56,265 nt of DNA from Winogradskyella sp. (GTDB taxonomy: Bacteria > Bacteroidota > Bacteroidia > Flavobacteriales > Flavobacteriaceae). The translations under genes were made by a program, and so were the position numbers. Of the stretch, positions 39,081 to 45,949 are shown piece by piece. Numbering within the stretch: the stretch's first letter is position 1; each line of letters begins with the position of its first letter. The stretch spans positions 1-56,265 of the forward strand of contig PBLD01000003.1 in NCBI GenBank assembly GCA_002722255.1. The letters run 5' to 3'. A model generated the notes under the pieces. It saw only the letters and a list, made by a program, of their open reading frames with translations. It had not been told where the DNA came from and made no database searches.

Positions 39081-39245
39081 TTAAACACACTGTCTCTCAA
39101 ATCTATTTAACATACGTTCAGCTCTATCTAGATGACCTTTTGCAATTTGACCATCAATCCTTCTTGCAAGAGCTTGACACCAACTACTTAAACCACTGTT
39201 ACCACCAAAAACATTACTGTTTTCTTTTAGTTCTAATTTTCTCAT
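39081..39245 (-). CDS. Small exported peptide precursor, 54 aa (peptide A)
   Basis: A 54-codon ORF. The leader MRKLELKENSNVFGG ends in a double glycine at 14-15, the cleavage signal of C39 peptidases. The core of 39 residues starts NSGLSSWCQALARRIDG, continues QIAKGHLDRAERM and ends LNRFERQCV. It has two cysteines, C23 and C53 (next to last), placed as in peptide B. It shares RRIDxQIAKG, RAERM and the ER-x-C ending with peptide B. It is the first gene of the minus-strand exporter operon and divergent from the XRE gene. Confidence 0.87.
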   Translation of the reverse strand: MRKLELKENSNVFGGNSGLSSWCQALARRIDGQIAKGHLDRAERMLNRFERQCV

Positions 39246-39408
39246 AATATAAAGTTTTATAAGATGTCTTTTATATTGTTTAAGACATCTAAGTTATTAA
39301 ACTCAAATTAATACAGACATAACCAAAAAGTTTATTATTTATTTTATAATAACTACTAAATTTTTAATAAATAGCATATTTTTACAAAAACTCTAAGATT
39401 TTAATACG
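39246..39408. promoter_or_regulatory. Divergent promoter region with inverted repeat
   Basis: This region separates the peptide genes (minus) from the XRE regulator (plus). It contains AGATGTCTT/AAGACATCT, a perfect 9-bp inverted repeat with an 11-base spacer (39262-39290), in the 5' leader or promoter of peptide A. A near -7 match, TTAATTTG on the minus strand, is at 39304-39311 and TATTTTTA precedes the XRE gene. Both are one base off consensus, fitting a regulated promoter. Confidence 0.5.
39262..39290. promoter_or_regulatory. Candidate operator or leader hairpin
   Basis: Perfect 9-bp arms AGATGTCTT and AAGACATCT. It could bind the XRE dimer or fold in the mRNA 5' leader, where it would begin 17 bases before the peptide A start codon. 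Confidence 0.4.
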
Positions 39409-39810
39409 ATGAAAGTTGGACACCAAATAAAAAAACATAGAGAGATTAAGCGCTTATCTCAACAGGAAGTGGCAGATATACTCAACATTTCTCAAGCCAC
39501 TTATTCTAATATAGAAAGCAATAAAAGTGATTTAACATTTAGTCAATTACAACAACTTAGTGAACTTTTTGATTTTGATCTGTTAGAATTTATGCAGAAA
39601 CAGGGCGTATATATTCATCAAAATGATTTTAAAGACCATAGTATAGGTAATAAATTCATTGCGCAACAACTATCACAAGATGTTAAGGTACATTATGATG
39701 CTCGTATAAAAAGTTTAGAAGCGCAGATAGAGAGCCAAAAGGAAATTAATGACTTGTTGAGGGAAAAATTAAAACACCTTGAATCTGTCCTCAATGACAA
39801 AAAACAGTAA
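39409..39810 (+). CDS. XRE-family transcriptional regulator with coiled-coil tail
   Basis: A 133-residue protein. Residues 4-60 form a Cro/C1-type HTH: GHQIKKHREIKRLSQQEVADIL, then the recognition helix region SQATYSNIESNKSDLTF. The C-terminal part (about 95-130) is a coiled coil for dimerisation (IKSLEAQIESQKEINDLLREK). The divergent position with the inverted repeat between suggests that it controls the peptide operon. Whether it represses or activates, and whether it senses a peptide, cannot be told. Confidence 0.85.
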   Translation: MKVGHQIKKHREIKRLSQQEVADILNISQATYSNIESNKSDLTFSQLQQLSELFDFDLLEFMQKQGVYIHQNDFKDHSIGNKFIAQQLSQDVKVHYDARIKSLEAQIESQKEINDLLREKLKHLESVLNDKKQ

Positions 39811-39851
39811 AAGATTATATTTAATTTACTTAATTATCAATCTAAAATCCC

Positions 39852-39900
39852 ATAAAAAGTGCTTTAAAAGATTTAGGTAAAAGTTAAACTTAGTTTAAAT
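39852..39900 (+). repeat. dapA 3'-end direct repeat, right copy (dapA remnant)
   Basis: Reads in frame as IKSALKDLGKS-stop, against [15 protein letters not shown] at the true dapA end (8 of 11 residues equal). Homology continues for six bases after the stop (ACTTAG) and then TTTAAAT. There is no start or promoter. It lies 96 bases before bamD and marks the right edge of the island. Confidence 0.85.
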
Positions 39901-39970
39901 TACATAGCGCATCTAAAACAACGATTATTTTAGCGTATAATTTTTGTTTTTAAAATCCGTTAATAATGCG

Positions 39971-39978
39971 TACTTTTG
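39971..39978 (+). promoter_or_regulatory. Promoter -7 box (TAnnTTTG) for bamD
   Basis: TACTTTTG lies 17 bases before ATG 39996. Because the box falls inside the first codons of the longer reading frame (ATG 39966), the downstream ATG is the more likely start. Confidence 0.65.
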
Positions 39979-39995
39979 CATCCTGTTTAAAATTT

Positions 39996-40793
39996 ATGAA
40001 GCAAGGAATTTACATACTTTTAGCAACCATTTTATTGGTGTCGTGTAGCGATTTTCAGAAAGCATTAAAATCTGAAGATATAGCTGAGAAATTTAAGATG
40101 GCTGATGAGTTGTACGAGGCTGAAAAATGGAGTAAGTCTAAGAGACTTTTAGATCAAATTCTACCTAAGTACAGAGGAAAGCCTCAAGCAGAGAAGTTAA
40201 CATACATGCATGCTAACTGCTCTTACGAAATGGGTGATTATTACATTGCTAGTTATCATTTTGATAAGTTTACGGATATATATCCACAAAGTGAAAAGGC
40301 TGAAGAAGCAGCTTTTAAAGCAGCAAAAGGGTATTATTTCAATTCGCCAGTATACTCTAAGGAGCAAAAGGAAACTATCGAAGCCATTGAAAAATTACAG
40401 TTGTTTGTTAATCAATATCCAGAATCTCAGTATTTAGCAGAGGCTAACACATTGGTTAAGGAGCTAGATTTTAAACTAGAAAAGAAAGCTTTTGAAATAG
40501 CAAAACAATACGATCTTATAACAGATTATAAAGCTTCAATTAAATCTTTCAACAACTTTTTGCTTGAGTTTCCAGGTACATCACTAAGAGATGAAGCAAT
40601 GTTTTACAGATTTGACGCTTCATACAACTTAGCAATTTTAAGTATCGATCAACTAAAAGAAGAGCGATTAAAAGATGCTATAGGATATTATAATTCATTT
40701 AAAAAAGCGTATCCAAATTCAGAATTTATGGAAGACGCTACTAAAATGAATCAAGAATTAGAACAAGAATTAAGTACATTTACTAAAAGTTAA
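39996..40793 (+). CDS. bamD: Outer membrane assembly lipoprotein BamD
   Basis: BamD is the essential lipoprotein of the BAM complex that folds outer-membrane proteins. From ATG 39996 it has 265 residues. A lipoprotein signal (YILLATILLVSC) leads to Cys17. TPR-like helical repeats follow: KMADELYEAEKWSKSKRLLDQILPKYRGKPQAEKL, then YIASYHFDKFTDIYPQSEKAEEAAFKAAKGYY. It starts an operon with rpoZ, coaBC, DUF4835 and probably recN. The ATG at 39966 is rejected as it overlaps the promoter box and gives a signal with ten extra residues. Confidence 0.93.
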   Translation: MKQGIYILLATILLVSCSDFQKALKSEDIAEKFKMADELYEAEKWSKSKRLLDQILPKYRGKPQAEKLTYMHANCSYEMGDYYIASYHFDKFTDIYPQSEKAEEAAFKAAKGYYFNSPVYSKEQKETIEAIEKLQLFVNQYPESQYLAEANTLVKELDFKLEKKAFEIAKQYDLITDYKASIKSFNNFLLEFPGTSLRDEAMFYRFDASYNLAILSIDQLKEERLKDAIGYYNSFKKAYPNSEFMEDATKMNQELEQELSTFTKS

Positions 40794-40804
40794 TCATTAT
40801 AACG

Positions 40805-41131
40805 ATGGATTTAAAAAAGACAAATGCACCTGTTTCAACTGTAACGTATAACAGAAATGAAGTTGATGCTGCAACAGATAACATTTACGAAGCGATTTCG
40901 GTTATCTCTAAGCGTGCTGAGCAAATCAATACAGACATAAGACGTGAGTTAATAGACAAGCTAGAAGAGTTTGCAACTTACAACGATAGTCTAGAAGAAA
41001 TTTTTGAAAACAAAGAGCAAATCGAAGTTTCTAAGTTTTACGAAAAATTACCAAAGCCACATGCATTAGCAGTAAAAGAGTGGTTAGATGGTAAAATTTA
41101 CCACAGAAATACTGAGGATTCTAAACAATAA
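40805..41131 (+). CDS. rpoZ: RNA polymerase omega-like subunit (RpoZ)
   Basis: A 108-residue RpoZ homologue of the Bacteroidetes type. The start is VSTVTYNRNEVDAATDNIYEAISVISKRAEQIN, related to the omega motif that binds the C-terminal tail of beta-prime. The rest is a helical extension with KLPKPHALAVKEWLDGKIYH. Omega helps assemble RNA polymerase and contributes to the ppGpp site. It lies 11 bases after bamD in the same operon. Confidence 0.88.
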   Translation: MDLKKTNAPVSTVTYNRNEVDAATDNIYEAISVISKRAEQINTDIRRELIDKLEEFATYNDSLEEIFENKEQIEVSKFYEKLPKPHALAVKEWLDGKIYHRNTEDSKQ

Positions 41132-41138
41132 TCCTTAG

Positions 41139-42350
41139 ATGTCTATTCTAAGAGACAAAAATATTTTATTAGGCATTACCGCAGGTATTGCCGCATATAA
41201 ATCTGCTAGTTTAGTCAGATTATTCATTAAAGCAGGCGCTAACGTTAAAGTTGTTATGACGCCTGCTTCTAAAGATTTTATAACTCCACTTACGCTTTCA
41301 ACCTTATCTAAGAATCCTGTATACTCATCTTTTGTTGACGAAGATGATGATAATGAGGTTTGGAACAATCATGTAGAATTAGGATTATGGGCAGACTATT
41401 TTATAATAGCTCCTGCCACAGCAAATACTATGGCAAAAATGGCTAATGGTGTTTGCGATAATATCCTTTTAGCAACTTATCTTTCTGCTAAGTGTCCTGT
41501 ATATTTTGCTCCTGCTATGGATTTAGATATGTACAAACACGAGTCTACAAAAGCATCTTTTGAAAAACTAACGGCTTACGGCAACAAAATGATACCAGCA
41601 GGAACTGGAGAATTGGCTAGTGGTTTGGTAGGAGAAGGTCGTATGGCAGAACCAGAAGATATTGTAAGTTTTGTAGAAAAAGATATTTTGAAGCAATTGC
41701 CATTGTATGGCAAAAAAGTACTTATTACAGCTGGACCAACCTGTGAGGCATTAGATCCTGTGCGATTTATTGGAAATCATTCTAGCGGAAAAATGGGTTT
41801 TGAAATTGCAAAAGCAGCAGCAAACCTTGGTGCTGAGGTTGTTCTTGTATCAGGACCAACGCATCAAACTATTACACACAGTTTAGTTACAGTAAAGCCT
41901 GTTGTAAGTGCAGAGGACATGTATAATGAAGTTCACAAGCATTTTGAAGCTTCAGATATAGCAATTCTTTCTGCGGCTGTTGCAGATTACAGACCAAAAA
42001 ATGTAGCGAGTCAAAAAATAAAAAAGAAGGATGCTACGTTTAGTATAGAGTTAGAAAAAACAAAAGATATTCTAAAATCTTTAGGTGCCATAAAAGCGCA
42101 CCAACTACTTGTAGGTTTTGCACTAGAAACCAATAATGAGTTAGAGCATGCTAAAGGAAAATTACAATCTAAAAATTTAGATTTAATTGTTCTCAATTCA
42201 TTGCAAGATAAGGGAGCAGGTTTTGGAGTATCAACAAATAAAGTTACATTTATAACATCGACTAACGATGTTATAGAAAATCCGCTTAAATCTAAGGCAG
42301 AAGTTGCTAAAGATTTAATGCAACAGATCTTAAAACAGCTAAATGCGTAG
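41139..42350 (+). CDS. coaBC: Bifunctional phosphopantothenoylcysteine decarboxylase/synthase
   Basis: CoaBC makes 4'-phosphopantetheine for coenzyme A. The 403-residue protein has the FMN-dependent CoaC half (ILLGITAGIAAYKSASLVR, catalytic-region NHVELGLWADYF and the substrate loop near APAMDLDMY). The CoaB half follows from about residue 186 (KVLITAGPTCEALDPVRFIGNHSSGKMG). Length is typical. rpoZ precedes it by 7 bases and the DUF4835 gene overlaps its end by 8 bases. Confidence 0.96.
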   Translation: MSILRDKNILLGITAGIAAYKSASLVRLFIKAGANVKVVMTPASKDFITPLTLSTLSKNPVYSSFVDEDDDNEVWNNHVELGLWADYFIIAPATANTMAKMANGVCDNILLATYLSAKCPVYFAPAMDLDMYKHESTKASFEKLTAYGNKMIPAGTGELASGLVGEGRMAEPEDIVSFVEKDILKQLPLYGKKVLITAGPTCEALDPVRFIGNHSSGKMGFEIAKAAANLGAEVVLVSGPTHQTITHSLVTVKPVVSAEDMYNEVHKHFEASDIAILSAAVADYRPKNVASQKIKKKDATFSIELEKTKDILKSLGAIKAHQLLVGFALETNNELEHAKGKLQSKNLDLIVLNSLQDKGAGFGVSTNKVTFITSTNDVIENPLKSKAEVAKDLMQQILKQLNA

Positions 42351-43230
42351 ATTACTAGTTTTATTCGCCTTTTTATGTTCAGCCGTTGTGTTTTCGCAAG
42401 AGTTGAATTGTACCGTTAATGTTATTGCTCAGCAAACAGGTAACGATAATAATGTTGTTTTTAAAACTTTAGAAAAACAGCTTAACGAGTTTATAAATAA
42501 CACAAAATGGACCGAAAAAAACTTTGCTGCAGAAGAGCGTATTAATTGCAGTATGGTTATTAACGTAACTGGCTATGAGAATGACAGTTTTAGTGCTACT
42601 TTACAGGTATCATCTTCAAGACCAGTTTTTAATTCTACGTACAGTTCGCCTGTATATAATTACAACGATAAAGACTTCAATTTTCAGTATATAGAATATC
42701 AGAATTTGGTATTTAATCCATTACAATTTGAATCTAATTTAGTGTCAGTACTTTCGTTTCATGTATTTATGATTTTAGGTATGGATGCGGATTCTTTTGC
42801 ATTAAATGGAGGAGATGAATATTTTGCTCAGGCGCAAACTATAGCTAATTATTCGCAACAGTTAAATGGCCAAGGTTGGAAACTTGAGGATGGTTTGCAA
42901 TCGCGTTTTGCTTTAATTGATAACTTATTATCTCCAACATTTAAAGAGATACGATCTACTATGTATAGCTACCATATAGAAGGTATGGATGTTATGGCAG
43001 AAGATACCAAAAAAGGAAAGTCTAAGATTATTTCTACATTATCTGAACTCCAAAACATACATAGAAGACGTCCAAATTCTTACCTAATGCGTGTGTTTTT
43101 TGATGCTAAATCAGATGAAATTATGGATGTGCTATCAGGCGGACCAAGTGTTAATATTGCAGACGCGGTAGATATTCTCAATAAAATTGCGCCAATGCAC
43201 TCTCAGAAATGGCGAAAAATTAAGTTTTAA
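42343..43230 (+). CDS. DUF4835 family exported protein
   Basis: A 295-residue protein with a signal peptide (LVLFAFLCSAVVFSQ). The mature part begins ELNCTVNVIAQQ and contains NYNDKDFNFQYIEYQNLVFNP and SFHVFMILGMDADSFALNGGDEYF. This composition and its place between coaBC and recN match DUF4835 of Bacteroidetes. The family is predicted to be periplasmic or surface-linked with unknown function. Confidence 0.82.
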   Translation: MRRLLVLFAFLCSAVVFSQELNCTVNVIAQQTGNDNNVVFKTLEKQLNEFINNTKWTEKNFAAEERINCSMVINVTGYENDSFSATLQVSSSRPVFNSTYSSPVYNYNDKDFNFQYIEYQNLVFNPLQFESNLVSVLSFHVFMILGMDADSFALNGGDEYFAQAQTIANYSQQLNGQGWKLEDGLQSRFALIDNLLSPTFKEIRSTMYSYHIEGMDVMAEDTKKGKSKIISTLSELQNIHRRRPNSYLMRVFFDAKSDEIMDVLSGGPSVNIADAVDILNKIAPMHSQKWRKIKF

Positions 43231-43279
43231 TTTTCTGTTTATTTTTTGAATAGCCATTCTCAACTTAACTGAGATTCTA

Positions 43280-43287
43280 TATTTTTG
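43280..43287 (+). promoter_or_regulatory. Promoter -7 box (TAnnTTTG) before recN
   Basis: TATTTTTG lies 20 bases before the TTG start of recN, giving recN a promoter of its own within the gene run. Confidence 0.5.
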
Positions 43288-43307
43288 TAAAAACAAATTA
43301 TAGATTT

Positions 43308-44960
43308 TTGCTAACCTCTCTTTACATAAAAAATTACGCACTAATTGATGAGCTCAATGTTCAGTTTAATAACGGGTTGACCATTATTACTGGAGAAACT
43401 GGTGCAGGTAAATCAATTCTGCTAGGTGGTTTATCATTGGTTTTGGGTAAACGTGCAGATTTAAGTCAGGTAAAGGATAAAGACGAAAAATGTATAATTG
43501 AAGCAAACTTTGATATTGCTAATTATAACCTAAAATCCCTGTTTGCAGAATTAGATTTAGATTATGATGTGCAAACCATTATCAGAAGAGAAATTTTACC
43601 ATCTGGCAAGTCTCGTGCTTTTATTAATGATACACCAACAACGCTAGATGCATTGTCTGATTTAAGTTCTCATCTTATAGATATTCATTCGCAACACCAA
43701 ACACAACAATTGGTTGAAAACGATTATCAGTTTAGAGTAATAGATGCTCTTGCAGGTCATAAAGAGAACTTAGAATCGTATTATAAGAAACTGTCAGATT
43801 ATAAAGTGTTACAGAAAGCCTTACAGACTTTAAAGGACTCTAAGGCAGAGTTAATTAAAGAATATGATTACAATCTCTTTTTGGTAAACGAGCTCAATGA
43901 AGTAAAGTTAGAATCTATTAATCTAGAAGATTTAGAGGCACAGTATGAGCAGCTTAATAATGTAGAAGTAATAGGAGAGAAGCTTGCCAATGCTAAAGGC
44001 ATTTTAAGCTTGGAGGATCAAGGAGTTGTTGATCAGTTAAATACCGTAAAACAAGAACTTAATAAAATCTCTGGTTTTGGAAAAGCCTATGAAGTCATGG
44101 CTGAGCGAATAGCAAGCGTTCATATAGAATTAGATGATTTGTTGCTGGAGTTAGATGATTTGGAAGAGGCTTTGTCTACCGACCCTCAAGAGTTAGAGCG
44201 TATAAATTCTCAGCTTCAAACTATAAATAACCTGTTTCAAAAACATTCGGTTTCTCAAATAGAAGATTTAATTTCTATTAAAAATGAGTTGTCATCTAAA
44301 GTATCCGATACAGAAGGTCTAGATGAGGCTATAAAAGAAAGGGAAATAGAGTTGTCTAATGTTCAACAGACCCTAAATAAATTAGCAGCTCAAATTTCTA
44401 AAAAACGACAATCTGTAGTGCCAATTTTAATTCAAAAGCTTGAAAGTTTGTTGTCGGATTTAGGGATGCCTAATGCTAAATTTAAAATAGACTTAGCAGA
44501 AGTAGACCGATTTTTGCCAAACGGAAAAGATAGTCTACAGTTTTTGTTTATGGCTAATAAAGGATCTAGTTATAACGAGCTTAAGAAATCTGCATCAGGT
44601 GGAGAGTTATCTCGAATAATGTTAGCTATTAAATCAATATTGTCAGAATATATTCAGTTACCGTCGATTATGTTTGATGAAATTGATACGGGAGTTTCGG
44701 GCGAAATTTCAAATAAAATGGGAGATATTATGAAGCAGATGAGCGGAAGAATGCAAGTATTTGCTATTACTCATTTACCACAGATAGCAGCTAAAGGAAA
44801 TTCGCATTTCAAAGTATATAAAACAGATAACAACGACATTACTGAGACCAACTTAAAACGCTTAACAGAAGAAGAGCGTATAGTTGAAATAGCGCAAATG
44901 TTAGGTGGAGCGGATATTACAGAATCTGCCATGGCTCATGCAAAGCAATTGTTGAATTAA
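43308..44960 (+). CDS. recN: DNA repair protein RecN
   Basis: An SMC-like ATPase needed for double-strand break repair. The 550-residue protein has Walker A GETGAGKSILLGGLSLVLG (about 29-47). Long coiled coils run from about 150 to 380. The signature KKSASGGELSRIMLAIKS and Walker B PSIMFDEIDTGVSG near the C-terminus are complete. The start is TTG at 43308; the protein begins LTSLYIKNYALIDELNVQF, as RecN homologues do. Confidence 0.95.
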   Translation: MLTSLYIKNYALIDELNVQFNNGLTIITGETGAGKSILLGGLSLVLGKRADLSQVKDKDEKCIIEANFDIANYNLKSLFAELDLDYDVQTIIRREILPSGKSRAFINDTPTTLDALSDLSSHLIDIHSQHQTQQLVENDYQFRVIDALAGHKENLESYYKKLSDYKVLQKALQTLKDSKAELIKEYDYNLFLVNELNEVKLESINLEDLEAQYEQLNNVEVIGEKLANAKGILSLEDQGVVDQLNTVKQELNKISGFGKAYEVMAERIASVHIELDDLLLELDDLEEALSTDPQELERINSQLQTINNLFQKHSVSQIEDLISIKNELSSKVSDTEGLDEAIKEREIELSNVQQTLNKLAAQISKKRQSVVPILIQKLESLLSDLGMPNAKFKIDLAEVDRFLPNGKDSLQFLFMANKGSSYNELKKSASGGELSRIMLAIKSILSEYIQLPSIMFDEIDTGVSGEISNKMGDIMKQMSGRMQVFAITHLPQIAAKGNSHFKVYKTDNNDITETNLKRLTEEERIVEIAQMLGGADITESAMAHAKQLLN

Positions 44961-45001
44961 TACTATATTTACAGCATTAAAACTGACTAAAATAATACAC
45001 T

Positions 45002-45814
45002 ATGTATAACTTATTAAAAGGAAAAAAAGGAATCATTTTTGGAGCTCTTGACGAGAACTCAATAGCATGGAAAACCGCAGAACGCGTGCATGAAGAAGGT
45101 GGTGAGTTTGTGTTAACTAATGCTCCTGTAGCAATGCGTATGGGGCAAATTAATGCATTAGCAGAAAAAACAGGTTCTCAAATAATTCCTGCTGATGCAA
45201 CATCAGAAGAAGATTTACAGAACCTTGTAGAAAAATCAATGGAGATTTTGGGTGGTAAATTAGATTTTGTTTTGCATTCTATCGGTATGTCTATTAATGT
45301 TAGAAAAGGAAGACATTATACAGATCAAAAGTATGATTGGACTCAGAAAGGAACTGATGTGTCTGCAATGTCATTCCATAAAGTTATGCAAACACTTTAC
45401 AAAGCTGATGCTATGAATGAATGGGGAAGCATTGTTGCGCTAACTTATATGGCAGCGCAACGCGTATTTCCAGATTATAATGATATGGCAGACAATAAAG
45501 CTTACTTAGAAAGTATTGCTCGTAGTTTTGGTTATTTCTTCGGTCGCGACAAAAAAGTCCGTGTAAATACGATTTCACAATCACCAACACCAACTACTGC
45601 AGGAAGTGGAGTAAAAGGTTTTGATGGCTTTATTTCTTATGCAGAAAAAATGTCTCCATTAGGTAATGCTACTGCAATGGATTGTGCAAACTACACAGTG
45701 ACATTGTTTAGTGATTTAACACGTCGTGTTACACTTCAAAACCTGTATAACGATGGAGGATTTAGTAATATGGGAGTAAGTGATGCAGTTATGGAGAAAT
45801 TCACAGAGGAATAG
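45002..45814 (+). CDS. fabI: Enoyl-[acyl-carrier-protein] reductase (NADH)
   Basis: Final reductase of each fatty-acid elongation cycle. The 270-residue short-chain dehydrogenase-like protein has the FabI N-terminus GKKGIIFGALDENSIAWKTAE and HSIGMSI. The catalytic Tyr-Lys pair YNDMADNK, Y(X)6K, is at about 157-164. TTAGSGVKGFDGF forms the substrate loop. FabI is the target of triclosan and isoniazid-type inhibitors in other bacteria. It is monocistronic, with a strong terminator after it. Confidence 0.95.
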   Translation: MYNLLKGKKGIIFGALDENSIAWKTAERVHEEGGEFVLTNAPVAMRMGQINALAEKTGSQIIPADATSEEDLQNLVEKSMEILGGKLDFVLHSIGMSINVRKGRHYTDQKYDWTQKGTDVSAMSFHKVMQTLYKADAMNEWGSIVALTYMAAQRVFPDYNDMADNKAYLESIARSFGYFFGRDKKVRVNTISQSPTPTTAGSGVKGFDGFISYAEKMSPLGNATAMDCANYTVTLFSDLTRRVTLQNLYNDGGFSNMGVSDAVMEKFTEE

Positions 45815-45841
45815 TTTATTTTTAAACAATAATTCAATAAT

Positions 45842-45875
45842 AAAAGCGCAACTATAAAAAAGTTGCGCTTTTTTT
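45842..45875 (+). terminator. Terminator after fabI
   Basis: AAGCGCAACT and AGTTGCGCTT form a 10-bp stem followed by a T run. Confidence 0.88.
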
Positions 45876-45949
45876 GTTAAATAGATGTTAATCTTATATT
45901 TTGGTCTTAGGTAGAATGGTTCTCCGTTATAGAATATGTTTTGCAGGTT

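Larger units (their letters stand above)
31745..39851. mobile_element. Putative integrated peptide-export island at the dapA 3' end
   Basis: About 8.1 kb lie between two copies of the dapA 3' end. It holds six larger minus-strand genes, two small peptide genes and one divergent regulator. On both sides the genes are conserved core (DUF6913-dapA to the left, bamD-rpoZ-coaBC-DUF4835-recN to the right), which I recall as adjacent in flavobacterial genomes without such an island. No integrase or transposase remains in the window. The island call is inference from the repeat and the context. Confidence 0.6.

Noticed and set aside
31745..39851. Lantibiotic or radical-SAM RiPP cluster
   Set aside because: No LanB/LanC/LanM, radical SAM or YcaO gene is present. 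Only a thioredoxin-like protein could modify the peptides, so a class II-like, disulfide-type peptide is more likely.
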